The notes below the pieces were generated by a model, which was not told where the DNA came from, ran no database searches, and was given only the letters and a program-made list of their open reading frames with translations. A stretch of 64,000 nt of DNA from Kiloniella spongiae (GTDB lineage Bacteria; Pseudomonadota; Alphaproteobacteria; Kiloniellales; Kiloniellaceae): positions 1 through 64,000 of the forward strand of contig NZ_LAQL01000017.1 of the NCBI RefSeq assembly GCF_001026905.1. Direction: 5' to 3'. Shown here one piece after another: positions 19,203 to 29,192 of the stretch. Position 1 is the first letter of the stretch, and each line of letters starts with the position of its first letter. Made by a program: the position numbers and the translations under genes.

Positions 19203-19652
19203 ATGACAATAGAGATCCTGCAGGCTAATACACAGACTATCCATAAAGTCGTTGAATGTTTTGATCTTTATCGTCAGTTCTATGGACAGGAAAGTGATCG
19301 CAAGGCTTGTGAGATTTTTCTTTCAGAGCGCCGAGCCAATTCTGAGTCGGTGGTATTTTATGCGCAAAATAGTGATGGTGATGTTTTGGGTTTTACCCAA
19401 CTCTATCCGACGTTCTCTTCTGTTTCCCTTCGGAGGGATTTGATCCTGAATGATCTTTATGTGCATGAAAAATCACGGGGACAAGGCGTTGCCAGAAAAC
19501 TGCTAACGGCGGCGCGGGATCATGGGAAAAAGGTGAATTCCAAAGGGCTCCTTCTTGAAACCGATATTCTGAATGCAAAAGCACAGTCGCTCTATGAATC
19601 TTTTGGGTTCGAACGTGAGACTGATCACTACTTTTATTATCTGACGATTTGA
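19203..19652 (+). CDS. GNAT N-acetyltransferase (tandem copy 2)
   Basis: 149 aa. Shares with copy 1 the blocks FDLYRQ, RRDL, NDLYVHE, SRGQGVARKLL and AQSLYESFGF, so it is a tandem duplicate that has diverged considerably. Acetyl-CoA-binding R-G-x-G-x-A loop present. ATG start 57 bp after copy 1. The substrate is unknown. Divergence rather than identity suggests two substrates or relaxed selection. Confidence 0.85.
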   Translation: MTIEILQANTQTIHKVVECFDLYRQFYGQESDRKACEIFLSERRANSESVVFYAQNSDGDVLGFTQLYPTFSSVSLRRDLILNDLYVHEKSRGQGVARKLLTAARDHGKKVNSKGLLLETDILNAKAQSLYESFGFERETDHYFYYLTI

Positions 19653-19860
19653 TTTACAAAACGCCAGGGCGTGATCTTTATAGTCTGTGGATGTCACACC
19701 TTTTTCTTATTATGTCCGACGTAGCATTTCATTGAATGTAAACTCTGACCCGTAAAATTTCACATCTTTATCTGATTAATAAAAGCACTTCGTCGCTGGG
19801 CTGTATTCCTATTGTTGTCTGAGGATAGTCAGTATCAAGGTGTTCTTGAAGGTTATTGAT

Positions 19861-20406
19861 ATGATGAAACGCATAAATGTTATTGGGACCAGCGGAAGCG
19901 GTAAGTCCACTGTTGCCCGCGCTCTTGCCAGTGTATTGGATTATCCGCATGTTGAGATGGATATTTTTCACTGGAAACCGAATTGGAAAAACGCTTCAGA
20001 TAAAGAATTTCTTTCCGCTATTGTGGAAAATACGTCTGGTTCAAATTGGATATTAGACGGGAATTATAATCACACACAATCTGTCAAATGGGCTAATGTT
20101 GATACCGTGGTTTGGATAGATTATTCGTGGATAAGAACTTTTTACCAAGCTTCAAAACGGGCTGTTATTAGAGCTGTAATGAAGAAAGAGAACTGGCCTG
20201 GAACGGGCAATGTTGAGAGTTTCAGAAAAACTTTTTTAAGTCGCGATTCTGTCCTGCTTTGGACAATGAAAAGCTATAGAAGTAATATAAAATATTATGA
20301 GAAAATATTGAAAGATAAAGAATATTCTTATATCAATTTTGTACGCTTAACCAGTCCTGCTGAAACTAGGAAATTTATTGCTTCTCTAGCCTCTGAGCGT
20401 AAATAA
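19861..20406 (+). CDS. P-loop NTPase, adenylate kinase-like (FlaR/topology-modulation type)
   Basis: 181 aa from the ATG at 19861, chosen because GAAGG lies 8 nt upstream and the P-loop then sits close to the N terminus as usual. Walker A is GTSGSGKST, followed by a helix and an EMD(I)FHWKPNW element typical of small kinases labelled 'DNA topology modulation protein'. The real reaction is unknown; a small-molecule kinase is likely. The gene is more AT-rich than its neighbours, particularly at the 3' end, which may mark it as a later arrival. Confidence 0.75.
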   Translation: MMKRINVIGTSGSGKSTVARALASVLDYPHVEMDIFHWKPNWKNASDKEFLSAIVENTSGSNWILDGNYNHTQSVKWANVDTVVWIDYSWIRTFYQASKRAVIRAVMKKENWPGTGNVESFRKTFLSRDSVLLWTMKSYRSNIKYYEKILKDKEYSYINFVRLTSPAETRKFIASLASERK

Positions 20407-20458
20407 AATTAGAAGTGGGACATATTTGATTAGCATAGTTTATTTCGTTGGAAGAAAG

Positions 20459-21316
20459 CTATGCCAATTCCAGTATAACAGGTTGGTGATCTGAAGCATC
20501 CGTTTGTTCATCAACGAAAATGTTCGCCACCAAGGCTGTCAGACTTTCTGTGATGAAGAAGAAGTCGCGGCAATGCGGACCTTCTGGCCATTGTTCCGGA
20601 TCGAAGATGCCGCAAGTTGGGGCATGCTTTTTATCGTTATGGAAAGCGGACCATGCATCAATATAGTGTTTTGATGTCTCGAGAATCTCTGAATTCAACA
20701 GCCGGTAGGTTTCTTCGCCTACCACTGCATTAAAATCCCCGCAAATAATGCTGCGTTCCGGTCTGTGGATAGCCGCGTAGGGTCCGGATGATGGCGCTAT
20801 GCTGTGATAATCTTGGTTTGCGATGACTTCTTCCTGTACCTTGCACAGATATTCAGCTTGCGAATAGCGCTGTTTTGCACAGTGATATTCCATATGTGTT
20901 GTTGTGATGCGTAAGGGGCCACTTTCGAGATTAACTACAACTTCCAGTGCTTGACGTGGCATATTCTTGCAAGGAATTTCGGGGCGAGGCTGAGGAAGCA
21001 GATGGTTAAAGACCTGTAGAACGGGCAAGCGTGAAAGGATCATGTTGCCAAATTGACGGCGATTATCTTCACCGGGATACAGGTGATCTATTGCTGGGCC
21101 AAAAAAGGGGGTATGTTCAGGAAATAGGTTTGAGAGAATAGTGTATTGATCTGCTGCCTGACCTTTGTCAGAGATTGGGTCAAAACGTGCAACTTCTTGA
21201 AGGCAAATAATATCCGGATCACCTTGGGATTTTATGACCTTTGCAATCCGCCCAAGGTCGACAACGTTGTCTACGCCAAGGCCACACTGAATATTCCAAC
21301 TCACAACGGTGGTCAT
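20459..21316 (-). CDS. Endonuclease/exonuclease/phosphatase (EEP) family hydrolase
   Basis: 285 aa from the ATG at 21316; a GTG at 21337 would add 7 residues. EEP-fold catalytic blocks in order: SWNIQ at the N terminus, CLQEV, THMEYH, GDFNA and SDHQPV at the C terminus. Metal-dependent phosphodiesterase family. Nucleic acid, inositol phosphate and sphingomyelin substrates all occur in it, so the substrate cannot be named. It carries no signal peptide, so a cytoplasmic enzyme is expected. Confidence 0.85.
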   Translation of the reverse strand: MTTVVSWNIQCGLGVDNVVDLGRIAKVIKSQGDPDIICLQEVARFDPISDKGQAADQYTILSNLFPEHTPFFGPAIDHLYPGEDNRRQFGNMILSRLPVLQVFNHLLPQPRPEIPCKNMPRQALEVVVNLESGPLRITTTHMEYHCAKQRYSQAEYLCKVQEEVIANQDYHSIAPSSGPYAAIHRPERSIICGDFNAVVGEETYRLLNSEILETSKHYIDAWSAFHNDKKHAPTCGIFDPEQWPEGPHCRDFFFITESLTALVANIFVDEQTDASDHQPVILELA

Positions 21317-21563
21317 TTTATTTTTCAACCTGTACACAGAATATATCTAAAAGAGCAGGTAAATTGACGTGGTTGCCAGAACAAGGCAAGCGCTAAACCA
21401 TCAGGATTAACGAAGAACAATGTCCCCTGACAAAGGTAAAAGTCAGAATTGGTACTTGTACCAGATAGGTGGCTTGGATAGCGTTCAATCCTATTCATAT
21501 ATCTATCTTATGTTGTGAGCCGAAATGTATGTTGGGTTCGCCTCATGTTTCAGGACATTCGTT

Positions 21564-23024
21564 ATGCCTCTTTCTTTGCGGGATAAATCACTTTTTCAAC
21601 AACAGGCCTTTATTGCGGGGGAATGGGTTGATGCGGATTCCAAAAGAACAGCGTCTGTTTATGATCCGGCGACGGGACATGAATTGGGGCAGATGCCCTG
21701 GATGGGGGCAGGGGAAACGCGAAGGGCTATAGAAAGCGCGGAAGGGTCACTTGCAAGCTGGAAGGCGAAAACAGCAAAAGAGCGCGCTACCGTTTTGAGA
21801 CGCTGGCATGATTTGATGCTGGAACATCAGGATGACCTGGCCCAGATTATGACTGCTGAACAGGGCAAGCCGCTGGACGAAGCCAGAGGCGAAATCAAGT
21901 CTTCTGCCGGGTATATCGAATGGTTCGCAGAGGAAGCTAAACGGGTTTACGGAGAAACTATTCCGGCAGGGCGTAACGATCAACAGCTTCTGACAATCCG
22001 CCAGGCAATAGGTGTTGTTGCGGCGATTACACCATGGAACTTTCCGGCGCAGATGATTGCGCGCAAGTGTGCACCGGCCCTGGCCGCTGGCTGTACGGTT
22101 GTTGTCAAACCGGCACCTCAGACACCATACTCTGCTCTTGCGTTGGCTGTTCTTGCCCAAAGAGCGGGGATACCAGATGGTGTTCTTAACGTTGTGACGG
22201 GCAAGGCTGGGGAAATCGGGGATGAAATGACGTCCCACCATGCTGTTCGTAAGCTGTCATTTACCGGGTCAACCGTTGTCGGTAAAGTTCTGATGGAAAA
22301 ATGTGCTTTGACCGTGAAACAGGTTTCTATGGAGCTTGGCGGGAATGCACCTTTTATTGTTTTTGATGATGCAAACCTTGATCTTGCAGTAAAGCACTTG
22401 CTTGCAAGCAAATTTCGCAATGCAGGGCAAACCTGTGTTTGTGCCAATCGTATTATGATTCAAAAAGGTGTTTACGATGTTTTTGCCGAAAAGTTGGCAA
22501 AGGCGGTAAAAGAGATAAAGGTTGGCGCTGGCCAAGATGAAGGCGTGGAGTTGGGGCCGCTTATCGATGATCGAGCCATTGATAAGGTTGATGGCCTGGT
22601 CCGTGATGCTTTGTCCAAGGGAGCGGAGGCGCTTGTTGGGGGGGCGCCAATGCTTCTTGGCGATCAGTTCTATGCGCCTACAGTGTTGACGGGCGTTACT
22701 GAGAATATGCAGGTTTTTCACAAAGAGATTTTTGGCCCAATTGCACCGCTCTATTGTTTTGAGCACGAAGACGAGGCTATTGAACTGGCGAATGCCACGC
22801 GCTATGGCTTGGCCGCCTATTTCTTTTCTCGTGATGTCGGTCGAGTATGGCGTGTGTCCGAAGCTTTGGACTACGGTATGATCGGGGCTAATTCAGGAAC
22901 ACTATCTTCCGAAGCAACACCTTTTGGGGGAATCAAAGAGTCTGGGATTGGCCGGGAAGGTGGACAATACGGGATTCAGGAATATCTTGAAATTAAGTAT
23001 ATTAATATGGGTTTAGAGGGTTAA
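21564..23024 (+). CDS. gabD: NAD(P)-dependent succinate-semialdehyde dehydrogenase
   Basis: 486 aa from the ATG at 21564 (CAGGA upstream; the frame extends further but the family begins here). Aldehyde dehydrogenase signatures: PWNFPAQM in the cofactor domain, catalytic Glu in MELGGNAPF, catalytic Cys in GQTCVCANR, and the GGIKESGIGREGG C-terminal block characteristic of GabD-type enzymes. It oxidises succinate semialdehyde to succinate at the end of GABA catabolism. No GABA transaminase or permease is adjacent, so the exact aldehyde is inferred from family similarity. Confidence 0.88.
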   Translation: MPLSLRDKSLFQQQAFIAGEWVDADSKRTASVYDPATGHELGQMPWMGAGETRRAIESAEGSLASWKAKTAKERATVLRRWHDLMLEHQDDLAQIMTAEQGKPLDEARGEIKSSAGYIEWFAEEAKRVYGETIPAGRNDQQLLTIRQAIGVVAAITPWNFPAQMIARKCAPALAAGCTVVVKPAPQTPYSALALAVLAQRAGIPDGVLNVVTGKAGEIGDEMTSHHAVRKLSFTGSTVVGKVLMEKCALTVKQVSMELGGNAPFIVFDDANLDLAVKHLLASKFRNAGQTCVCANRIMIQKGVYDVFAEKLAKAVKEIKVGAGQDEGVELGPLIDDRAIDKVDGLVRDALSKGAEALVGGAPMLLGDQFYAPTVLTGVTENMQVFHKEIFGPIAPLYCFEHEDEAIELANATRYGLAAYFFSRDVGRVWRVSEALDYGMIGANSGTLSSEATPFGGIKESGIGREGGQYGIQEYLEIKYINMGLEG

Positions 23025-23109
23025 TTTGAAACAAAACCTCTTTAGTCATGAATAAAAGTTGCTCTTGCGTGTTTTATAATCAGGACTAACAAAATTTAAG
23101 GCTTTTATA

Positions 23110-23706
23110 ATGTTAAGATATACAATCAATTTTCTATTCGCTTTGGCGCTAGTGTTCTTGCCTTTGAAGGTCATGGCAAGTGATTGGCAGCTTGATAACG
23201 ACAGTTCGCGGTTGAGCTTTGGCTCTATCAAGAAGGCATCGGTTGGGGAGAGCAATTACTTTACTAATCTTAAGGGAGGTGTGAGTGCCGAGGGAAAGGC
23301 ACAGATCCAGATTGAACTGGCCTCTGTACAGACTGGTATCGATATTCGGGATGACCGTCTTAAAGAACACGTCTTTAAAGTCGTTTCATGGCCGCAAGCA
23401 ACACTTTCCATGGATGTCGATATGGTTTCTTTGGCAACCCTGAAACCTGGCGAGATAAGGGTTTTGGAAGACGTTGATACGAATGTATCAATTGCTGGTG
23501 CTGATAGTGAGATTACAAGCTCTCTTATTGTGACACGCCTTAGCCCAACACGAATTATGGTGCAACCAGATTTGGTTGTTATGCTCGATGCTGAAGAGTT
23601 TAATTTGGAAGGTGGCGTTGAGATCTTGCGGGAGCTTGCGGAGTTGAGTTCAATTTCGACAGCAGTACCAGTTAGCTATCGCTTTGTATTTGAACTTTCC
23701 AAATAG
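23110..23706 (+). CDS. YceI-family periplasmic protein
   Basis: 198 aa with a clear signal peptide (residues 1-23, ending KVMA-SD). The mature protein has the YceI lipocalin-like beta-barrel pattern: SRLSFGSIK near the start, then DIRDDRLKEHVF and VSWPQATLSM. Members bind isoprenoid or amphiphilic ligands in the periplasm; some accompany cytochrome b561. No such partner lies nearby. Function not determined. Confidence 0.8.
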   Translation: MLRYTINFLFALALVFLPLKVMASDWQLDNDSSRLSFGSIKKASVGESNYFTNLKGGVSAEGKAQIQIELASVQTGIDIRDDRLKEHVFKVVSWPQATLSMDVDMVSLATLKPGEIRVLEDVDTNVSIAGADSEITSSLIVTRLSPTRIMVQPDLVVMLDAEEFNLEGGVEILRELAELSSISTAVPVSYRFVFELSK

Positions 23707-23729
23707 GAATATAATTTGGTATTTTGTCT

Positions 23730-23768
23730 ATGGCCTGTCGTTGTTGTTTGCAGTGGCAGGCTATTTTT
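23730..23768 (+). terminator. Possible terminator after the YceI gene
   Basis: A GGCCTG ... CAGGC stem with a long loop, followed by TATTTTTCTGTTT, about 25 bp after the stop. Weak stem. Confidence 0.4.
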
Positions 23769-23897
23769 CTGTTTAATATCTGTGTTCTAAATTTATAGTG
23801 GTAGGGTAAAAGATCGGATGGGTGTTCTCGTGGATACTGACCGATGCAATTCCCTTAGGGCCCGCAATACTTAATGCCCAGTGACAAAGGCAATCAG

Positions 23898-24893
23898 ATG
23901 AAGAATAAAAAACTTGTTTTGGCAGCACGTCCAAATCCAGCTATTTCAACCGAAATTTTCCGATTGGAAGAAAAACAGCTTTCATCTTTGTCTGATGGCC
24001 AATTGCTGATCAAGAATCACTATCTTTCAGTTGATCCTGCGATGCGTGGTTGGGTAACAGATATGCCGAACTATATACCGCCCGTGGAGATTGGGACTGT
24101 GATGCGTAGCTTTGCCGTTGGTGAAGTCGTTGAGAGCAAACATTCTGACTATGCTGTTGGAGATTTTGTCTATGGACTGTTTGGGTGGCAGGAGTTTGCA
24201 GTCAGTGATGGTTTTGATGTTGAACGGAAAGTAAATCCCGACGACGGTCCTCTTTCAATAAATCTTCATGTGTTGGGTATGACAGGCGCAACGGCCTGGT
24301 TCGGCTTAACCGAAATTGGCGATCCAAAACACGGGGAAACTGTTGTCGTTTCGACAGCTGCGGGCGCAGTTGGATCTATGGTTGGGCAGATCGCCAAAGC
24401 AAGGGGATGCCGAACTGTTGGCATTACTGGAAGTGATGAAAAGGCGGTGCGTTGCCTCAATGAATTTGGCTATGATGCTGTACTGAACTACAAAACGGCG
24501 ACCGATTTAGCGGGTGATCTTACCAAGGCTTGCCCTGATGGTGTGGATGTCTATTTCGATAATGTCAGCGGTCCAATTACGGATGCCGTTATGAACCAGT
24601 TTAATATCGGTGCTCGGATGACGGTTTGCGGGGTGATTGGTATTTCCCCTGAGCATGTGAACGGACCGCGTGTATCGCGAACGATGCTGGTAAAGCGCGC
24701 CAAAATGCAAGGTTTCCTGATCTTTGATCACATGCACCGTCTCTCCGAAGCTGTTGCAGGCCTCTTGCCGTTGTACAAAGCGGGAAAATTAAGTTTTAGC
24801 GAAGAGATTTTTGAGGGGCTTTCTTCTGCACCAAGGGGGCTGGAAAGCCTGTTGGCGGGAACAAATCAGGGCAAGGTTATTGTGAAGCTTTAG
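23898..24893 (+). CDS. NADP-dependent zinc-free MDR oxidoreductase (CurA/prostaglandin reductase-like)
   Basis: 331 aa from the ATG at 23898, which has AAAGGC 7-8 nt upstream; an ATG at 23874 would add 8 residues. GroES-like N-terminal domain with SVDPAMRGW, then a Rossmann domain with AAGAVGSMVGQIAK as nucleotide-binding loop and DVYFDNVSG. These mark the zinc-independent medium-chain reductases that reduce alpha,beta-unsaturated carbonyls with NADPH (curcumin reductase, leukotriene B4 dehydrogenase group). The physiological substrate is unknown; detoxification of reactive enones is likely. Confidence 0.87.
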   Translation: MKNKKLVLAARPNPAISTEIFRLEEKQLSSLSDGQLLIKNHYLSVDPAMRGWVTDMPNYIPPVEIGTVMRSFAVGEVVESKHSDYAVGDFVYGLFGWQEFAVSDGFDVERKVNPDDGPLSINLHVLGMTGATAWFGLTEIGDPKHGETVVVSTAAGAVGSMVGQIAKARGCRTVGITGSDEKAVRCLNEFGYDAVLNYKTATDLAGDLTKACPDGVDVYFDNVSGPITDAVMNQFNIGARMTVCGVIGISPEHVNGPRVSRTMLVKRAKMQGFLIFDHMHRLSEAVAGLLPLYKAGKLSFSEEIFEGLSSAPRGLESLLAGTNQGKVIVKL

Positions 24894-25138
24894 GTTGACG
24901 CTCTGGTTGTCAGCTCGATTTTTTTTGTTCTTACCCAGAAGTATTGCCTGTCACGAATTTGTGATAATTGAACTCTACATAAGAAACAGCATGTTATGAT
25001 GAATACATGTGCACTTTTCCCATCGCTTTACAGCGTGCATTATGTTGAGGTCTTTAAATTCGATACTTTTATTTCTATCTAGTCTGTCCTAAGTATTTAG
25101 TATCAATAATATAGCTTTATCTTTCAGGAGCCTGTTGC

Positions 25139-26512
25139 ATGCCAACCTATCACGATGATGATGTTCAATATGATTACGATCTGTTTGTGATCGGTGGGGG
25201 ATCCGGTGGTGTACGTGGTGCTCGAATGGCCGCGGCTACAGGTGCTAAAGTCGCCTTGGCAGAAGAATATCGCTATGGCGGAACATGCGTTATTCGCGGA
25301 TGTGTGCCTAAGAAACTCTTTTCCTATGCAAGCCATTTCCATGAAGAATTCGAAGACGCTGCTGGATTTGGCTGGTCCGTTGGCGATAGCTCTTTTGACT
25401 GGAAAACGTTGATTGCCAATAAAGATAAAGAGATTGATCGCCTTGAGGACATTTATAAAGGCATTTTGAAGAATGCGAATGTAACAAGGTACGACGGGCG
25501 TGCTGTCCTTGAAGACAGGCATACCGTGCGTGTCGGCGATCAAACCTTTACAGCTAACAAGATCTTGTTAGCTCCGGGTGGACATGTTGTCTTCCCAGAA
25601 GGAAAAGGTTGGGAGCATGCGATAAGCTCTAACGAAGCTTTTCATCTGGATGAACTGCCCAAGCGTGTGATTGTCTATGGCGGTGGTTATATCGCTGTCG
25701 AATTTGCAGGTATTTTCAATGGCCTTGGTTCCGACGTTACGCAAGTTTACCGTGGGGATGCTCTTCTACGTGGTTTTGACCGTGATGTTCGGGAGTTTCT
25801 GGGTGCGGAAATGACGAAAAAAGGCATTGCGCTTGAGCTTAATCTGACGATTGAGGGAATAGAAAAAACAGATGGTGGATTGGAAGTTACCTATTCTGAC
25901 GGTCGTAAGGTCGAAGTGGATGCTGTTTTTGCGGCAACAGGACGTAAGCCGAATGTCGAAGGGCTTGGTCTTGAAAAGGCTGGCGTTGAACTAAACAGCA
26001 AAGGCGCAATCAAGGTTGATGAATTCTCGCAGACAACGGCGAAGAATATCTATGCGGTTGGTGATGTGACAGATCGGATTAACCTGACGCCGGTTGCTAT
26101 TCAAGAAGCAATGGCTTTTGTTGATACAGCCTTTAAGGGCAAACCCCGGGCGATGGATCATCATAATGTTGCGACAGCTGTCTTTAGCCATCCACCCGTT
26201 TGTACGGTTGGCTTAAGCGAAGAACAGGCGCTGGATCGTTATAGTGATGTCGAGGTCTATCAATCTTCTTTCCGCCCGATGAAACACACCTTGTCTGGTC
26301 GCGATGAGAGAGCTTTGATGAAGCTGATTGTTGAGAAACACGGCAAGAAAGTTGTTGGGCTTCACATGGTCGGAGCTGATTCACCTGAAATCGTTCAGGG
26401 CTTTGCAGTTGCTATTAAAGCCGGGGCAACGAAGGATATGTTTGACGCAACTGTTGGCATACATCCAACCGCTGCGGAAGAGTTTGTGACGATGCGTGAA
26501 CCCAGAAAGTAA
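25139..26512 (+). CDS. gor: Glutathione-disulfide reductase
   Basis: 457 aa flavoprotein. FAD-binding GGGSGGVRGARMA near residue 20, redox disulfide in CVIRGCVPKK (the alphaproteobacterial/plant form), NADPH-binding VYGGGYIAVEFAG, and the C-terminal HPTAAEEF with the catalytic His. It keeps glutathione reduced using NADPH. A GGAG ribosome site precedes the ATG. The 245-bp upstream region is AT-rich and contains the promoter; I see no OxyR-type site I can support. Confidence 0.93.
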   Translation: MPTYHDDDVQYDYDLFVIGGGSGGVRGARMAAATGAKVALAEEYRYGGTCVIRGCVPKKLFSYASHFHEEFEDAAGFGWSVGDSSFDWKTLIANKDKEIDRLEDIYKGILKNANVTRYDGRAVLEDRHTVRVGDQTFTANKILLAPGGHVVFPEGKGWEHAISSNEAFHLDELPKRVIVYGGGYIAVEFAGIFNGLGSDVTQVYRGDALLRGFDRDVREFLGAEMTKKGIALELNLTIEGIEKTDGGLEVTYSDGRKVEVDAVFAATGRKPNVEGLGLEKAGVELNSKGAIKVDEFSQTTAKNIYAVGDVTDRINLTPVAIQEAMAFVDTAFKGKPRAMDHHNVATAVFSHPPVCTVGLSEEQALDRYSDVEVYQSSFRPMKHTLSGRDERALMKLIVEKHGKKVVGLHMVGADSPEIVQGFAVAIKAGATKDMFDATVGIHPTAAEEFVTMREPRK

Positions 26513-26541
26513 GTTTCTAAGCTGGCATTTGGTTGAATTAA

Positions 26542-26572
26542 AAAGGGCTGCATGAGTTTCGTGCAGCCCTTT
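26542..26572 (+). terminator. Terminator after glutathione reductase
   Basis: Perfect AAAGGGCTGCA / TGCAGCCCTTT arms with a 9-nt loop, then TATTTGTGTTT. It starts 30 bp after the stop and may also serve the convergent gene ending at 26609. Confidence 0.88.
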
Positions 26573-26608
26573 ATTTGTGTTTCCTACGAGGTTTTTCTTA
26601 TCTTTTAC

Positions 26609-27403
26609 CTATTTAAGAAAGGTCCAGTTTTTGTAGAAAATGCCATTAAAATTAATAAAGACAGTCTGCATGATTTGCATAAAGATGTTTTGTAATCCTG
26701 TGAAGGCTGATGGGCGTAGAACGTCAACAAAGACACAATAGCGTTCATGATCTTCTTCATTGATGGATTGATGCTGGATCGTGTCGTCAAAAATGAAAAG
26801 CGGATCATCGTGCCAGTAGTGTTTTTTGCCATCCACCTCGATATAGATGTTATCGCTTTTGATTGGTGTCAGGTTGTAGAGAACCCGTAGCGTCAGGCGC
26901 AAGGGACCGAAGTGCAGCGAGGTCGATTTCTTTTTATTAAAAACGGACACACCAATGGTTTTTATATAGGTAAATTCCTTGTTAAAGGCGGGAACTGCAT
27001 CATTGGTGTTTTTGCCATACCATTTGTAAAACAGCATACCGCGGCTCTCTCCCCCAAGTTGAGCGCGAATGTCGCTGATGATCTCTTCTTTGTTATTATC
27101 AAATTCTTTCAGGACGCTTGCAATTTCGTTGCGATGCCCTTCGGGAAAATCATCTAGTTTGTATACGTATCTGTTCCGGTCAGAAATGAGGTCAAGGAAC
27201 AGATTGATCGGTGACAAGGCCCAGGTAAGCATGCCGTTACCTGTAAAGTATTTCTTTGCCAGATCTGCAGTCACCTGGTGATGGCGTCCGACATCTAGAA
27301 GTCCCATAATGATAAAGGCAATGGTCAGGAGAGGAATAAAGTAGAGGAGGATCGCCAACGGAATGATTACCCGTAATAATCGGCTGATCTGTTTCTTGCT
27401 CAT
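26609..27403 (-). CDS. Aspartyl/asparaginyl beta-hydroxylase-like membrane protein, one metal ligand missing
   Basis: 264 aa. One or two N-terminal membrane segments (about 10-35) precede a cytoplasmic 2-oxoglutarate/iron oxygenase-like double-stranded beta-helix domain (about 120-235). His164 lies in LHFGP, His211 in FDDTIQHQS and Arg221 in the 2-oxoglutarate position (ERYCVFVDVLRP). Aligned by eye to AspH, the first iron-ligand His (in the family's RxHLGL block) is Leu175 here (LRVLYNL). It may be inactive or use His164. Membrane-anchored relatives such as LpxO hydroxylate lipid A, so a lipid substrate is possible. No neighbour supports a specific role. Confidence 0.75.
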   Translation of the reverse strand: MSKKQISRLLRVIIPLAILLYFIPLLTIAFIIMGLLDVGRHHQVTADLAKKYFTGNGMLTWALSPINLFLDLISDRNRYVYKLDDFPEGHRNEIASVLKEFDNNKEEIISDIRAQLGGESRGMLFYKWYGKNTNDAVPAFNKEFTYIKTIGVSVFNKKKSTSLHFGPLRLTLRVLYNLTPIKSDNIYIEVDGKKHYWHDDPLFIFDDTIQHQSINEEDHERYCVFVDVLRPSAFTGLQNIFMQIMQTVFINFNGIFYKNWTFLK

Positions 27404-27780
27404 TTAGTGACCCTTAGCTTCTGACCGCTAACTACCTGAGTAAAATGTCCCATGCAGATCTATTGCGGTATGATTTTTTAACCTGGCAAATGTTTGTTCT
27501 AGATTTATAGCCCGTCGCCTGAACTGTTTCAAATAACGGTAGCTATAAATGCGAATCGCTATCAATTAATCATGAACAAGCTTTGCTGCAAATGAAATTC
27601 CGGTGAAATTTGAAATATAAATGCCTATATCAAGAGTATCCTCTGTACTGGGGCTATGCCTGAGATATGTATTTTTGATGAATATATAAGATAAGTAAGG
27701 CTTTGTGCTGGTAAAGGACAGAAAAGACGATTAAAACTGTCAAACGTGAAATTATATTGTGTAATTTAGAGGTATTGTAA
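27404..27780. other. Intergenic region upstream of DAHP synthase
   Basis: 377 bp between divergent genes, strongly AT-rich. It must contain promoters for the AspH-like gene (minus) and the DAHP synthase operon (plus). No tRNA, attenuator-like leader peptide or riboswitch fold is visible. Confidence 0.5.
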
Positions 27781-29166
27781 ATGAGCGCGAAATGGACACC
27801 TAATTCCTGGCGCGCCAAGGATATTCGGCAAGTGCCCGAATACCCGGATTCTGCTGTAGTAGATTCCGTGGAAAAAACCTTGGCGGGCCAACCGCCACTG
27901 GTTTTTGCAGGCGAGGCACGCAGACTACGTAAACAACTTGGTGAAGTGGCCGAAGGCCGCGCCTTCCTGTTACAGGGCGGTGATTGTGCAGAGGCATTTG
28001 CCGAGTTCCACCCCGATAATATCCGCGATACCTTTAAGGTAATGCTGCAAATGGCTGTGGCTTTGACCTTTGGGGCAGCTTGCCCTGTTGTTAAAGTTGG
28101 CCGTATGGCGGGACAATTCGCCAAACCACGTTCAGCCGGCACCGAAACAATTGATGGCGTAGAGCTTCCAAGTTACCGTGGTGATATTATCAATGGTATT
28201 GGTTTCACACCTGAGGAACGTATTCCTGATCCGGAGCGTTTGGTAAAAGCGTACCATCAATCTGCTTCCACTCTGAACCTGTTGCGGGCTTTTGCGCAGG
28301 GCGGTTATGCCAACCTTCGTAAGGTTCACGATTGGAATCATGATTTTGTTCGTAACTCTGCACAGTCAGATCGTTATGAAGCTCTGGCACAGCGTATTGA
28401 TGAAGCTATCGGGTTTATGGAAGCTTGTGGTCTTACCGAAGACAAGGTTCCTCAATTGAGCGAGACTGACTTCTACACCAGCCATGAGGCACTTCTTCTT
28501 AATTACGAAGAGTCCCTGACACGCGTGGATAGTTTGACAGGTGACTGGTACGATTGTTCCGCACACATGCTGTGGATTGGTGATCGTACAAGGCATCTGG
28601 ATGAAGCGCATGTTGAATTTATGCGTGGCATTCATAACCCTATCGGAATGAAATGTGGCCCGACGTCTAACCCGGATGATTTGTTGAAACTTATTGATCG
28701 TTTGAACCCGAACAATGATGCGGGACGTTTGACCCTGATCGTTCGTATGGGGCACGACAAGGTCGAAGAGCATCTACCTGCGTTGATTCGTGCGGTTGAA
28801 CGCGAAGGCAAGAAAGTGGTTTGGTCATGTGATCCTATGCATGGCAATACCATCAAATCTTCCAGCGGTTACAAAACACGCCCGTTTGATCGGGTTCTGG
28901 CAGAGGTTCGCAACTTCTTTGCTGTTCATAAAGCGGAAGGCACCTATGCAGGTGGCGTTCACTTCGAAATGACGGGTAAAGATGTGACCGAGTGTATTGG
29001 TGGGGCGCAGGCGATTAAAGATGAAGATCTTTCTGCTCGCTATCACACCTATTGTGATCCGCGTTTGAATGCGAGCCAGTCACTTGAGTTGGCCTTCCTG
29101 ATTGCAGAACAGTTGAAAGACGAGCGCGAAAGTCGTTCTTCTTCACCTGTCGCGCAAGCGTCTTAG
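27781..29166 (+). CDS. aroG: Class II 3-deoxy-7-phosphoheptulonate synthase (DAHP synthase)
   Basis: 461 aa, the size of the plant-like class II family rather than the 350-aa class I enzymes. Typical blocks: [13 protein letters not shown] at the N terminus, [42 protein letters not shown] and [11 protein letters not shown]. It condenses phosphoenolpyruvate and erythrose-4-phosphate, the first step of the shikimate pathway. It is followed after 26 bp by pncB, so it probably leads an operon with pncB and sufE. The gene symbol is by function; class II enzymes are also called aroF or aroH. Confidence 0.93.
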   Translation: MSAKWTPNSWRAKDIRQVPEYPDSAVVDSVEKTLAGQPPLVFAGEARRLRKQLGEVAEGRAFLLQGGDCAEAFAEFHPDNIRDTFKVMLQMAVALTFGAACPVVKVGRMAGQFAKPRSAGTETIDGVELPSYRGDIINGIGFTPEERIPDPERLVKAYHQSASTLNLLRAFAQGGYANLRKVHDWNHDFVRNSAQSDRYEALAQRIDEAIGFMEACGLTEDKVPQLSETDFYTSHEALLLNYEESLTRVDSLTGDWYDCSAHMLWIGDRTRHLDEAHVEFMRGIHNPIGMKCGPTSNPDDLLKLIDRLNPNNDAGRLTLIVRMGHDKVEEHLPALIRAVEREGKKVVWSCDPMHGNTIKSSSGYKTRPFDRVLAEVRNFFAVHKAEGTYAGGVHFEMTGKDVTECIGGAQAIKDEDLSARYHTYCDPRLNASQSLELAFLIAEQLKDERESRSSSPVAQAS

Positions 29167-29192
29167 GTTATGACGATTAGCGGGTAAGCATA

